A stretch of DNA of 64,000 nt from Limimaricola sp. (GCF_016125575.1 NZ_WGLM01000002.1:620001-684000); one strand, 5' to 3'. Positions 44,513-52,891 are shown, counted from the stretch's first letter. The notes: a model not told the origin generated them from the letters alone. Program-made: numbers and translations.

Positions 44513-44836
44513 ATGGATGGCATGAACTTCTCCGCCGAAGCAATGGACCGGGCTGCCGACGAAGCGTCGGAAGTGCTCAAGGTCCTTGCCAACCCGGCGC
44601 GCCTGCGCATTCTGTGCGCGCTGGTGCCGGGTCAGCTTTGCGTCGGTGATCTGGAGCAGGCGCTGGGCGCCAGCCAGTCTTATGTCTCGGGCCAGCTGGC
44701 CCGGATGCGTGCCGAGGGCCTTGTCGCCAGCGAGCGTGATGGACGGGTCATCCGCTATTCCATCGCCGACGAGCGGGTCACGCCGATCCTCGAGCGTCTT
44801 TACGAAGTCTTCTGCAAGCCTTCTCCCCTCGATTGA
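44513..44836 (+). CDS. sqrR: Persulfide-responsive ArsR-family repressor (SqrR/BigR-like)
   Basis: A 107-residue ArsR-type repressor: VLANPARLRILCALVPGQLCVGDLEQALGASQSYVSGQLARMRAEGLV is the winged HTH. Cys35 and Cys101 are 66 residues apart, the same spacing as the two sensing Cys (41 and 107) of SqrR, which form a tetrasulfide bridge with persulfides; a third Cys43 is extra. GGGAG precedes the ATG at 44513. Divergent from the persulfide dioxygenase gene with a SqrR-like box between. Confidence 0.87.
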   Translation: MDGMNFSAEAMDRAADEASEVLKVLANPARLRILCALVPGQLCVGDLEQALGASQSYVSGQLARMRAEGLVASERDGRVIRYSIADERVTPILERLYEVFCKPSPLD

Positions 44837-44846
44837 CCTGAATCAA
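44833..44846. promoter_or_regulatory. Candidate FNR/FnrL box at the end of the SqrR-like gene
   Basis: TTGACCTGAATCAA fits TTGA-N6-TCAA and matches nine of ten bases of TTGAT-N4-ATCAA. It straddles the stop codon of the regulator and lies 171 bases before the small unknown gene at 45018, the only gene it could serve downstream. Confidence 0.35.
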
Positions 44847-44847
44847 G

Positions 44848-44868
44848 GCAAGCCTGTCGATGGCTTGC
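44848..44868 (+). terminator. Inverted repeat after the SqrR-like gene
   Basis: GCAAGCC and GGCTTGC form a perfect 7-bp stem with a seven-base loop 11 bases after the stop codon. No T-run follows, so it is a weak terminator candidate. Confidence 0.4.
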
Positions 44869-45017
44869 AGAAATGTCCTTGCCGGCGCCAAGGTGCAGCG
44901 GGCACGGACGTGGCCATCCCGGTCTCGTTTGATGTGCGAGTGGCGTGGGGGCGCCGTGTTGTGCCCTGCCACGCGTGGTTTTGTGCTTGGTAAGTGTTGA
45001 CGAGGGGGAGATCGGAC

Positions 45018-45230
45018 ATGGCAACAGGCAGACATGCGCGTGAACTGGCGGCATTGCTGACGCGCATCCAGACAGAGCCGGAGCGGGCGCGGCTGTTCAA
45101 GCCACGTCTGCAGGAGCTGATCGAGCTGATCGAGCTGGAAGGTGGCCACGTCCCGCCGGCGGCCCGCGATGCGGCCACCCGTTTGGGCGACGACGTGACC
45201 GAGGCGCAGTTCGACAATCTTCCGGTCTGA
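45018..45230 (+). CDS. Small helical protein of unknown function (70 aa)
   Basis: A 70-residue, highly charged, probably all-helical protein (ARELAALLTRIQTEPERARLFKPRLQELIELIELEGG) with no signal peptide or Cys. GGGGGAG precedes the ATG at 45018. I do not recognise a family. It is alone on the plus strand between the SqrR-like gene and the convergent acyl-CoA dehydrogenase gene, nine bases from the end of the latter. Confidence 0.65.
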   Translation: MATGRHARELAALLTRIQTEPERARLFKPRLQELIELIELEGGHVPPAARDAATRLGDDVTEAQFDNLPV

Positions 45231-45239
45231 GCCCGCGCG

Positions 45240-46472
45240 TCAGCCGTCGCGGTAGCGCGCCAGTTCGGCCCGCGCGACCTGCCTTCGGTGGACCGCGTCC
45301 GGCCCGTCGGCCAGCCGCAGCGTGCGCAGTGCCGTCCATTGCCGCGCCAGCGGCGTGTCCTGGCTGACCCCCGCCGCGCCATGCATCTGCACCGCCATGT
45401 CGGTGACCTTCAGCGCCACGGCCGGTGCCACGACCTTGATCGCGCTGATCCACGGGGCTGCGGCGCGCGCGTCGCCCCGGTCCATCATCCACGCGGCCTT
45501 CAGACACAGCAGGCGCGCTTGCTCGATCTCCATCCGTGCCTCGGCGATCTGGTCGAAATTCGCCCCAAGCTGGGCCAGCGGCTTGCCGAATGCCTCGCGC
45601 GCCAGCGACCGGCGGCACATCAGCTCCAGCGCCTTTTCGGCCTGCCCGATCGCCCTCATGCAATGGTGAATACGCCCCGGCCCAAGGCGGCCCTGCGCAA
45701 TCTCGAAGCCGCGCCCTTCGCCCAACAGCAGGTTTTCGGCCGGCACCCGCACGTCGGTGTAGCGGAAATGCATGTGGCCATGCGGCGCGTCGTCGTGGCC
45801 ATAAACCTCCATCGCCCGCAGCTTGGCGATGCCGGGCGTTTCGGCGGGCACGACGATCATCGAATGGCGGGCGTGTTTCGGCCCTTCGGTGGCGGTCCGC
45901 ACCATCACGATATGGACCGCGCAGCGCGGATCGCCCGCGCCGGTGGCCCACCATTTCTCGCCGTTCAGCACGTAGCTGTCGCCATCGCGCACGCAGGACA
46001 TGGCGATGTTGGTGGCGTCCGACGAGGCGACATCGGGTTCGGTCATCAGGTAGGCCGAGCGGATGCGCCCCTCCATCAGCGGCACCAGCCAGCGGGCCTG
46101 CAGATCGGGCGAGGCGTAGCGCGCCAGCACCTCCATGTTGCCGGTATCGGGCGCGTTGCAGTTGAAAACCTCGGCGGCAAGGTGGCTCTTGCCCATGTCC
46201 TCGGCCATGTAGGCGTAATCGACGGTGCTCAGGCCCGGCCCGTCGCCGAAGGTCTTCCACAGGTTCCAGAGGCCCGCCGCGCGCGCCTCGGCCTTGAGGG
46301 TTTCAAGGATCTCGGCCTGGCGCGGGGTGAACTGCCAGCGGTCGCCCTTGCCGACCTCGGCCAGGAATTCGGCGTCCAGCGGCGCGATGCGGCCCGCGAT
46401 CATCTCGCGCAGCGCCGCGCGCATCGGGGCGGCGCGGGCCGACAGGCCAAGGTCCATGCTGGCAACGCTCAT
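45240..46472 (-). CDS. Acyl-CoA dehydrogenase, ACAD10/ACAD11-like
   Basis: A 410-residue FAD enzyme: MTEPDVASSDATNIAMSC (FAD-binding signature), GEKWWATGAGDPRC, RTATEGPKHARHSMIVVP, GPGRIHHCMRAIGQAEKALELMCRRSLAREAFGKPL and the C-terminal MHGAAGVSQDTPLARQWTALRTLRLADGPDAVH, which is typical of the ACAD10/11 and LvaC group. Divergent, 100 bases away, is an aminoglycoside-phosphotransferase-fold gene; the two activities are fused in mammalian ACAD10/11. ATG at 46472 is preferred. Confidence 0.9.
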   Translation of the reverse strand: MSVASMDLGLSARAAPMRAALREMIAGRIAPLDAEFLAEVGKGDRWQFTPRQAEILETLKAEARAAGLWNLWKTFGDGPGLSTVDYAYMAEDMGKSHLAAEVFNCNAPDTGNMEVLARYASPDLQARWLVPLMEGRIRSAYLMTEPDVASSDATNIAMSCVRDGDSYVLNGEKWWATGAGDPRCAVHIVMVRTATEGPKHARHSMIVVPAETPGIAKLRAMEVYGHDDAPHGHMHFRYTDVRVPAENLLLGEGRGFEIAQGRLGPGRIHHCMRAIGQAEKALELMCRRSLAREAFGKPLAQLGANFDQIAEARMEIEQARLLCLKAAWMMDRGDARAAAPWISAIKVVAPAVALKVTDMAVQMHGAAGVSQDTPLARQWTALRTLRLADGPDAVHRRQVARAELARYRDG

Positions 46473-46572
46473 CGGTCGGGTCCCCTTGCTGTTGCGGGGC
46501 CATCGTGCATCGCGGGCCGGGCGAGTCAATCAAGGGCTTGCAGAGCGGCGCGGCCCGCCCCCTAATGGGCCC

Positions 46573-47634
46573 ATGGCGGACGGTGCGACAGGGCTGGACA
46601 TCTCGCAGGCACGTCTGGGCGACTACCTGTCGGCCCATGTGCCCGGCTTTTCCGGCCTGCGCGACATTGCCAAGTTCGCCGCCGGGCAATCGAACCCCAC
46701 CTACCGTGTGACCGCCGTCAGCGGGCTTTACGTGCTGCGGGCCAAGCCGCCCGGCGCGCTGCTGGCCTCGGCCCACCAGGTCGAACGGGAATACCGCGTG
46801 ATGGCGGCCTTGGCGGGCAGCGCCGTGCCGGTGCCGCGCGTGCTGCATCTGGCCACCGATGACGCCTCGCCCCTGGGCCGCGCCTTTTTCGTGATGGAAC
46901 ACGTCGCGGGCCGGGTTTTTTTCGACCCCGCGCTGCCCGATGTCGCGCCCGGCCAGCGCGGCCAGATCTACGACGCGATGAACGCCACGCTTGCCGCGCT
47001 GCACGGGCTGGACCCGGTCGCGCTGGGGCTGGCCGATTACGGTAAACCCGGCAACTACTTCGCCCGCCAAACCGAACGCTGGGCCGCGCAATATGCCGCC
47101 AGCACGGCAGATCCGCTGCCCGACATGCTGGCAGTGATCGACTGGCTGGGCCGCGAGATGCCCCCCGATGACGGTCAGGTAGCGCTGGTGCATGGCGACT
47201 GGCGGCTGGACAACCTGATGATCGCGCCTGACGGGCCGCAGGTGCGCGCGGTGCTGGATTGGGAGCTGTCGACGCTCGGCCATCCGCTGGCCGACCTCGC
47301 CTATCAATGCATGCAGTGGCGGCTGCCGCATGACGCAGGCATGCGCGGCCTTGGCGGGCTGGACCGTGCCGCGCTGGGCCTGCCGGACGAGGCGGGATAC
47401 GTCGTGGCCTATGCGCGGCGGCGCGGAATCGGGCCAATTGCAGGGTGGGAGTTCTACCTTGTCTTCGCCTTCTTCCGGCTGGCAGCGATCCTTGCCGGCG
47501 TGGCGGCGCGCGCCGAGGCCGGCAATGCCTCGAACCCCGAAACGGCGCGGGCCTACGGCGCGGCGGTGCCCCGGCTGGCGGCGATGGCGCTGGAGATCAC
47601 GCGCGAAGGCGCATTGGAGGCCGGTGATGGCTGA
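46573..47634 (+). CDS. APH-fold phosphotransferase, ACAD10/LvaA-like
   Basis: A 353-residue kinase-fold protein: GQSNPTYRVTAVSGLYVLRAKPPGALLASAHQVEREYRVM (nucleotide loop and Lys), PVPRVLHLATDDASPLGRAFFVMEHVAGRVFFDPALP, catalytic LVHGDWRLDNLMI and the DFG-like VLDWELSTLGHPLADLAY. In ACAD10/11 and Pseudomonas LvaA this domain phosphorylates the 4-hydroxyl of 4-hydroxyacyl-CoA. Its stop overlaps the enoyl-CoA hydratase gene by eight bases. No antibiotic resistance role is implied. Confidence 0.88.
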   Translation: MADGATGLDISQARLGDYLSAHVPGFSGLRDIAKFAAGQSNPTYRVTAVSGLYVLRAKPPGALLASAHQVEREYRVMAALAGSAVPVPRVLHLATDDASPLGRAFFVMEHVAGRVFFDPALPDVAPGQRGQIYDAMNATLAALHGLDPVALGLADYGKPGNYFARQTERWAAQYAASTADPLPDMLAVIDWLGREMPPDDGQVALVHGDWRLDNLMIAPDGPQVRAVLDWELSTLGHPLADLAYQCMQWRLPHDAGMRGLGGLDRAALGLPDEAGYVVAYARRRGIGPIAGWEFYLVFAFFRLAAILAGVAARAEAGNASNPETARAYGAAVPRLAAMALEITREGALEAGDG

Positions 47635-49051
47635 GCTTGTCAAGTCGCGCATCCACGGCGATGGCGTAGCCGTGGTGATGCTGGCCGCGCCGCCTGCCAA
47701 CGTGATGGGCCCCGAGATGCGGGCCGCGCTGCATGCCGCGTTTCTGGCTCTGGGCGCCAACGGAAAGGTAAGCGCGGTGGTCCTGCTAGCCGAGGGGCCT
47801 TCGTTTTCCTCGGGCACATCGTTGCGCGACTATGCCACTCGGCCCGACCGGCACGACCCCACCACACTGTCCGCACTGTGCCGCATGATCGAAGATTTCC
47901 CGCATCCGGTTGTTGCGGGGCTACACGGTTTTGCGATGGGCGCGGGGGCCGAAGTGGCGCTGGCCGCCCACTACCGGCTGATCGCGCCCGATACCGCGAT
48001 CGGCCTGCCCGAGGTCGGGCTAGGCCTGACCCCGCGCGGTGGCGGCACACAGCGCCTGCCGCGCCTTGTCGGTGCGGGCCCGGCGCTGGATATCCTGCTG
48101 GGGGGCCGCGCGGTGAGGATGCAGTCCGTGGGCCAGCCGGCGCTGTATGACGGGGTGGTCAACGGGCATCTTCCGTCGGCGGCGATGGCGTTTGCGCAGA
48201 ACCTCATTTCGCGCGGCGCCGGGCCGCGGCCGACGGCCACGCGGCGCGAGGGGTTGCTGGACGGGCCGGGCTTTCTCGCCGCCGTGGCCGACCGGCGCAA
48301 GGCAATCGCCGGCTCGCCTCTGCACGCCCCGCCGCGGATCATCGACTGTGTCGAGGCAGCACTTTTGCTGCCCCTCGATGCCGGGCTGGCCTTCGAGGCA
48401 GCGGCGTTTGATGCCGCCGAAACTGATCCGCAAAGTCATGCGCTGCGTCACATCGCGTTGGCCGAGCGACGGCTGCCCAAGCACCTCGTGACCACCGAAG
48501 ATGGTCAGCAGAAGCTGACCGAGGCGGGCGAGGCGGTAACGGGACGGCTGCGCGCGGCGCTGCGCGCGGCGGTGTCACTGTTGGCGGGGCGGGGCGTTCC
48601 AAAGGCGCAGATCGATTCGGCGATGCTGGCCTATGGTTTTGCCCGCAGCCCGCATGGCGGCGGCGACAGAAACGCCTCGGGGCCTGTCATCGACGAGGTG
48701 CAGCGCCGCTGTATCGCCGCAGTGATGGCAGAAGGCGCACGGCAGGTGCAGGCCGGCCATGTCGCGCGGCCCGCCGACATCGACGCGCTGGCGGTGATCG
48801 GCATGGGGTTTCCGCGCTTCCGTGGCGGCCCGATGCAAGGCGCGACACAGATGGGCCTGCTGAGCCTCATGAACGAGATGGAGGGGTGGACGCAGGAAAA
48901 CCGTCTCTGGACGGTCCCGCCGTTGATGCGAGAGGCGGTGAAATACGCAGGTGGTTTCGCAGCGGTGCCGCCGCAGGCGTTCAGCGCAGGATCACCCCGA
49001 CCACAACCACCATCAGCCCCAGAAACGACAGCAGGAACGCCCCCAGATTGA
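47627..49051 (+). CDS. Enoyl-CoA hydratase fused to a 3HCDH C-terminal domain, lacking the NAD domain
   Basis: A 474-residue protein. The N-terminal crotonase domain (about 1-200) has both catalytic-type Glu: GFAMGAGAEVALAAHYRL and GLPEVGLGLTPRGGGTQRLPRLVG. A FadB/FadJ-like middle part ends with SHALRHIALAERRLPKH. FadB would continue into a Rossmann NAD domain, but here the chain passes directly to the C-terminal 3HCDH fold (PADIDALAVIGMGFPRFRGGPMQGATQMG). No GxGxxG motif is present, so hydroxyacyl-CoA oxidation is unlikely. Its tail overlaps the convergent membrane-protein gene by 71 bases. Confidence 0.85.
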   Translation: MAELVKSRIHGDGVAVVMLAAPPANVMGPEMRAALHAAFLALGANGKVSAVVLLAEGPSFSSGTSLRDYATRPDRHDPTTLSALCRMIEDFPHPVVAGLHGFAMGAGAEVALAAHYRLIAPDTAIGLPEVGLGLTPRGGGTQRLPRLVGAGPALDILLGGRAVRMQSVGQPALYDGVVNGHLPSAAMAFAQNLISRGAGPRPTATRREGLLDGPGFLAAVADRRKAIAGSPLHAPPRIIDCVEAALLLPLDAGLAFEAAAFDAAETDPQSHALRHIALAERRLPKHLVTTEDGQQKLTEAGEAVTGRLRAALRAAVSLLAGRGVPKAQIDSAMLAYGFARSPHGGGDRNASGPVIDEVQRRCIAAVMAEGARQVQAGHVARPADIDALAVIGMGFPRFRGGPMQGATQMGLLSLMNEMEGWTQENRLWTVPPLMREAVKYAGGFAAVPPQAFSAGSPRPQPPSAPETTAGTPPD

Positions 49052-49196
49052 CCGGCAGGATGCGCGTCATTCGGGCGCGCAGGGCTTCGTCGTCGGTCAG
49101 TGTGCGGCGCGCGCGCATGACCGCCAACAGGCTCCAGACGATGCCGACAAGCCCAAGCGCCGAAATTGCCGCGCCGCTCCAGATCACGAGGTGCAT
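48981..49196 (-). CDS. Small two-helix membrane protein (71 aa)
   Basis: A 71-residue protein with two transmembrane helices (LVIWSGAAISALGLVGIVWSLLAVM and LPVNLGAFLLSFLGLMVVVVGVIL) joined by a charged loop (RARRTLTDDEALRARMTRI). Function unknown. The ATG at 49196 is the first that gives a membrane-inserting start. It overlaps the end of the hydratase fusion gene, so one of the two 3' ends may be shorter in vivo, but both reading frames look real. Confidence 0.75.
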   Translation of the reverse strand: MHLVIWSGAAISALGLVGIVWSLLAVMRARRTLTDDEALRARMTRILPVNLGAFLLSFLGLMVVVVGVILR

Positions 49197-49357
49197 GGGG
49201 TGGGTGTCCCGGTGTTGCGTATCGGGCCCGCGCATAGCCGTCGCGCGGCCGTGGCGCAAGCCCGCCGCGAGGCAAGGGGGCCTTGCGGGCGGTCATGGGG
49301 GCGGCTAGGTCAGATGCCTGACCATCCACCCGATGCCATCTCCGAGGAGCCAACGCG

Positions 49358-49615
49358 ATGTCCGATTCCGTGACCGAGACCCAGACCAGCGTCGCCGCGC
49401 AGGAACTGCGCCAGTTCGTCGAGCGCTACGAACGTCTGGAGGCGGAAAAGAAAGACATCGCCGACGCGCAGAAAGAGGTCATGGCCGAAGCCAAGGGGCG
49501 CGGTTACGACACAAAGGTTCTGCGCAAGGTGATCGCGCTGCGCAAGCGCGATGCCGAGGATATCGCCGAGGAAGAGGCGATCCTTGACCTCTACAAATCC
49601 GCATTGGGAATGTGA
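49358..49615 (+). CDS. gapR: GapR-family (DUF2312) nucleoid-associated protein
   Basis: An 85-residue coiled-coil protein: [74 protein letters not shown]. This is the DUF2312 signature. GapR forms a tetrameric clamp around overtwisted DNA ahead of replication and transcription and stimulates topoisomerases in Caulobacter. Full length is present. The ATG at 49358 follows GAGGAGC. It converges with the cold-shock gene 10 bases away. Confidence 0.93.
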   Translation: MSDSVTETQTSVAAQELRQFVERYERLEAEKKDIADAQKEVMAEAKGRGYDTKVLRKVIALRKRDAEDIAEEEAILDLYKSALGM

Positions 49616-49625
49616 GGGCCGGGCC

Positions 49626-49832
49626 TCAGACCTTGCGCAGGTTGCCTGCCATCTGTCGGCCGTCGCGCCCTTCGATCAGGTCGAAGCCGATCTTCTGGTT
49701 GTCGGCAAGCCCGGTCATGCCCGATTGTTCGACTGCGGAGATGTGGACGAAGATGTCCTTTCCGCCGTCGTCGGGGGCAATGAACCCATAGCCTTTTGTC
49801 GTGTTGAACCACTTGACCGTTCCGGTGGGCAT
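49626..49832 (-). CDS. Cold-shock protein (CspA family)
   Basis: A 68-residue OB-fold RNA/DNA-binding protein: MPTGTVKWFNTTKGYGFIAPDDGGKDIFVHISAVEQSG carries RNP1 (KGYGFI) and RNP2 (DIFVH). GGGAGAG precedes the ATG at 49832. Single-domain, standard length. Acts as an RNA chaperone; cold induction is not shown by the sequence. Confidence 0.95.
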   Translation of the reverse strand: MPTGTVKWFNTTKGYGFIAPDDGGKDIFVHISAVEQSGMTGLADNQKIGFDLIEGRDGRQMAGNLRKV

Positions 49833-49971
49833 GGCTCTGTCTCTCCCTGGTTGAGGCGTCTTCCGGATTGAAAACCTATGTGTTGCCCTGCAAAAGGCAA
49901 ATGCCGCATGCGATGCGGAGGGATCGCCATTGGGGCGATGGTCGCAAAGATGCTCAAAATGGAGGCAAATG

Positions 49972-50298
49972 ATGCGGTTTTTCGGCCTGAAAACCTGTGA
50001 CACCTGTCGCAAGGCGCTAGCCGCGCTGCGCGAGGCCGGGATCACGCCCGAGGTGACGGACGTGCGCGCCGACGGGCTTGCCACCGCCGACATCGCCGCG
50101 ATCGTCGCCGCTTTCGGCGACCGCGCGGTCAATCGCGCCTCTGCCACGTGGCGCGGCCTGCCGGAGGAGGCGCGCGCGCTGCCTGCGACGGAACTGCTCG
50201 CCGCCCATCCCACCGTGATGAAACGCCCCGTCATCGAGGCGGAGGGCAGGTTTTACCTTGGCTGGGGCGCCGATGTGCAGGCGGCGCTGCTTGGCTAA
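49972..50298 (+). CDS. ArsC/Spx-family thioredoxin-fold protein
   Basis: A 108-residue protein with the N-terminal CXXC-type site TCDTC (Cys9 and Cys12), then RKALAALREAGITPEVTDVRADGL and the conserved HPTVMKRPVIEAEGRFYLGWG. These are YffB/ArsC-like reductases or Spx-type regulators; arsenate reduction is not demonstrated and no ars genes are near. ATG at 49972 has GGAGG six bases upstream; an ATG three bases earlier is possible. Confidence 0.85.
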   Translation: MRFFGLKTCDTCRKALAALREAGITPEVTDVRADGLATADIAAIVAAFGDRAVNRASATWRGLPEEARALPATELLAAHPTVMKRPVIEAEGRFYLGWGADVQAALLG

Positions 50299-50346
50299 GG
50301 CCAGACTAGGGCCTATATCGGGCGGACAACCAAGGAGGTCCACAAG

Positions 50347-50715
50347 ATGCGCAACGCGGCCCTGATGCTGGGCATCATCGCAGGTTTGATCGGCATGGTC
50401 GTGGGCCTGTTCGGCTATGGCTATTCCGAGGTGACGGCGCAGCACGCCGAGGTGGGCCAGATGTTCGGCACGTTCCAGAACCCCGGGCTGGTGAAATTCG
50501 CCAGTTTCGTGGGCCCGCTTTTGGCGATCGCGGGCGGCGCGATGGCGCGGGCCCGCGCGCTGTGGGGCGGTATCCTGATGCTGCTGGCGGCCGCGGCGTT
50601 CTATGCCGCCTTCGGCTTTAACGTGGCCACGATGTTCCCGATCGGCTTTGCCGGGCTTGGTGGCATCCTCGCCATCGCGGCAGGCAAGCCGGACGAACCC
50701 AAGGCACATTTCTAG
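50347..50715 (+). CDS. Four-helix inner-membrane protein of unknown function
   Basis: A 122-residue hydrophobic protein with four predicted helices (LMLGIIAGLIGMVVGLFGYGY, FASFVGPLLAIAGGAMA, ALWGGILMLLAAAAFYAAFGF, MFPIGFAGLGGILAIAAG). AAGGAGG precedes the ATG. I recognise no family beyond DUF4064-like membrane proteins. The stop overlaps the convergent DoxX gene by four bases. Confidence 0.75.
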   Translation: MRNAALMLGIIAGLIGMVVGLFGYGYSEVTAQHAEVGQMFGTFQNPGLVKFASFVGPLLAIAGGAMARARALWGGILMLLAAAAFYAAFGFNVATMFPIGFAGLGGILAIAAGKPDEPKAHF

Positions 50716-51257
50716 CGGCGCGCCCGGGCAAGCAGCCGGTCAAGCGAGAGCGGACCCGCGCCGAGGATCGCCACCACCATCAGCCCCAGCACCCAGAACG
50801 CGCGCTGGTCGAGGATAACGCCATCCGGCAACCTGTCGAACCACGCGCCCAGCGTGGCGGGTTGGCCGATGCCGCCGTGGCCGTAAAGGTCGGTCAGGCT
50901 TTGCACCGCGACAAAACCCGCCATGCCGAGGGCGGCAAGCCGGCTGAGAAGCCCCAGCATCAGCAGGAGCGGCAGCAGGAATTCCGCCCACATGCCCGCG
51001 ACGGTCACCGCCCACTGAAACCAGCTCATCGCCGCAGTATCATATCCGGCCGCCTCGAAGGCGCGCGGCCAGATCTGGGCATAGGCCCCGACCGACGGTT
51101 GCACAAAGCCAAGTGGCCCCGGGCCGATCTTCAGCAGGGCCGAGTTCCAGAAATAGACCAGCAGGACAGCCGCGAAGACGAAGCGCGCCAAGGTTGGCAG
51201 CACGGCGGGCGCGAGTGCGGTCAACCGGCGTGCGACGGTGTCGTAAATGGCGATCAT
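50712..51257 (-). CDS. bufD: DoxX-family membrane protein of the bufferin operon (BufD)
   Basis: A 181-residue inner-membrane protein of the DoxX/TQO-small-D family with four helices (ARFVFAAVLLVYFWNSALLKIG, WAVTVAGMWAEFLLPLLLMLGLLSRLAALGMAGFVAVQSL, FWVLGLMVVAILGAGPLSLD). In bufferin and hvf-type operons a DoxX protein accompanies the DUF692 and DUF2063 partners. Its role is unknown, perhaps redox or export support. ATG at 51257 overlaps the bufC stop by ATGA. Last gene of bufABCD. Confidence 0.85.
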   Translation of the reverse strand: MIAIYDTVARRLTALAPAVLPTLARFVFAAVLLVYFWNSALLKIGPGPLGFVQPSVGAYAQIWPRAFEAAGYDTAAMSWFQWAVTVAGMWAEFLLPLLLMLGLLSRLAALGMAGFVAVQSLTDLYGHGGIGQPATLGAWFDRLPDGVILDQRAFWVLGLMVVAILGAGPLSLDRLLARARR

Positions 51258-52000
51258 GACAGCTCTCCGGGGATCAGGGCGGTGATGGCGTCGCCGCCGA
51301 GCAATAAGCCGAGCGTGGGGCCGGGGGCAAAGCCCTCGCCCGCCGTATCGAGGGCGGCGCCGAGGGTCCGCCCCTCGATGAGAGCTGCGACGAAAGTGGC
51401 GGCGTCCGGTTCGATCAGGTGCAATTCCGGATCGTATCCCGGGCGCAGGATCAGCACCGCCTCGGCCCTCGGGGCGGGGGGCGGCGCGACAGGTTCGGCA
51501 TGCGCGCGGTGGATGCTGCCCACGGGATGGGCCGAGCGGACCAGCCGCAGCGCCGGGGCCAGTTGCAGGCGCAGATCACCCAGACGCTCGGACGGAAGCG
51601 CGGCCAGCGCGGCGGGATCAACGGGGTCCGCATCCGCGGCGTGGTAGCTTTCGCGCAAGGCCAGTTCCAGACGAGCGACATCGGGCAGGTAGGGCAGGTG
51701 GGCCACCGGCGCGAAGCCTTCCAGAAAGCCCGGCATCTGCCCGCCGTAGAACATCATCAGCGGCGAGGCGGGCGGATGGGCGCTGACAAAGACCTGCGCC
51801 ATGGCGCGAAAGAACGCCTCGCCCACCAGCGCGCGCAGGGTCGGAAAGGCCACCTCCAGCGCGTCGCAAAGGCCCACGGTCACGTTGTTGCGGTAGACGT
51901 CGTAGCGCCGGCCGGCGCGGCGGCCTTTGCCGTCGATCAGGCCGCGGGGGGCGGGGCTGTCAGGGTCCAGCAGCCCCGCGGCAAAGGCGTTGCGGCTCAT
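51254..52000 (-). CDS. bufC: DUF2063/HvfC-type partner protein of the MNIO enzyme (BufC)
   Basis: A 248-residue protein with an N-terminal DUF2063 helical domain ([87 protein letters not shown]) and a C-terminal beta/winged part. RYDVYRNNV and FP.L..LVGE..F are family hallmarks. In bufferin systems BufC binds the precursor and presents it to the DUF692 enzyme. ATGA overlaps on both sides (bufB and bufD). Confidence 0.9.
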   Translation of the reverse strand: MSRNAFAAGLLDPDSPAPRGLIDGKGRRAGRRYDVYRNNVTVGLCDALEVAFPTLRALVGEAFFRAMAQVFVSAHPPASPLMMFYGGQMPGFLEGFAPVAHLPYLPDVARLELALRESYHAADADPVDPAALAALPSERLGDLRLQLAPALRLVRSAHPVGSIHRAHAEPVAPPPAPRAEAVLILRPGYDPELHLIEPDAATFVAALIEGRTLGAALDTAGEGFAPGPTLGLLLGGDAITALIPGELS

Positions 52001-52848
52001 GCCGTCACCCGGTCAAGGAGCGCGGCGGCGCGGGCGGCTTCGGCGGCCAGCGTGGGCCAATCGGGCACATCGTTGTCCCATTCGATCAGCACCGGGCGCG
52101 GGCCGGTCAGCGCAAGGGTGATGTCGAGCAATTCCCAGACCGGGTTGGCGACGGGCGCGCCGTGGCTGTCGATCAGCAGGGGCGCGCCATGGTCGTCGGT
52201 CTGCGTGTCATAGCCGCCCAGATGCATCTCGGCCACCGCGTTCAGCGGGAAATCGGCGATGTAATCCTGCGGCGTGAAGCCCAGGTTGGTGGCCGAGACG
52301 AAGACGTTGTTGATGTCCAGAAGCAGGCCACAGCCGGTACGCCGGGCGATCTCGCGCAGGAAATCTGGCTCGGTCATCTCGCTTTCGGAAAAGGCGAGGT
52401 AGGAGGAGGGGTTTTCCAGCAGCATCGGGCGGCCCAGCGCATCCTGCACCTGGTCGATGTGATCGGCCACGCGGGCCAGCGTTGCAGCGGTGTAGGGCAG
52501 CGGTAGCAGGTCGTTGAGAAAGGCGCCGTCATGCGTGGACCAGGCCAGGTGTTCGGAAAAGCTCGCCGGTTGCAGCCAGTCCACAAGGTGTTTCAGCCGC
52601 GAAAGGTGATCGGCATCAAGCGGCCCTTCGCCACCGATCGACAGGCCGACGCCGTGGACCGAGATGGGAAAGCGTTCGGCCAGTGCGCGCAGCTGCGCCA
52701 GCGGCCGGCCACCCGCGCCCATGTAGTTCTCGGCATGGATTTCCAGCCAGGCGACCGGGCCGGGATCGGCGATGATCGCGGCATGGTGCTGCGGCTTGTA
52801 GCCGACACCGGGCTTGGCAGGCAGGGCAGGATACGGGGCGTCGAACAT
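51997..52848 (-). CDS. bufB: DUF692/MNIO multinuclear iron enzyme (BufB)
   Basis: A 283-residue TIM-barrel MNIO-family enzyme. Candidate iron ligands lie in [67 protein letters not shown] and [15 protein letters not shown] enzymes of bufferin operons convert core Cys of the precursor to thiooxazole-type heterocycles that bind copper; that chemistry is established for the family, not shown here. ATG at 52848 with GAGG, 74 bases after the precursor gene. Confidence 0.93.
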   Translation of the reverse strand: MFDAPYPALPAKPGVGYKPQHHAAIIADPGPVAWLEIHAENYMGAGGRPLAQLRALAERFPISVHGVGLSIGGEGPLDADHLSRLKHLVDWLQPASFSEHLAWSTHDGAFLNDLLPLPYTAATLARVADHIDQVQDALGRPMLLENPSSYLAFSESEMTEPDFLREIARRTGCGLLLDINNVFVSATNLGFTPQDYIADFPLNAVAEMHLGGYDTQTDDHGAPLLIDSHGAPVANPVWELLDITLALTGPRPVLIEWDNDVPDWPTLAAEAARAAALLDRVTA

Positions 52849-52891
52849 GGCAGGGCCTCGATGCATCGGGGGGAAAGGTGGGCGCAGGGCA

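Noticed and set aside
46573-47634. Aminoglycoside resistance phosphotransferase
   Set aside because: The fold is shared, but the sequence and neighbours match the ACAD10/LvaA-type acyl-CoA kinase; no resistance context is present.
49972-50298. Arsenate reductase for arsenic resistance
   Set aside because: The family name is shared with Spx/YffB proteins and there is no arsenite pump or arsenic-type ArsR nearby.
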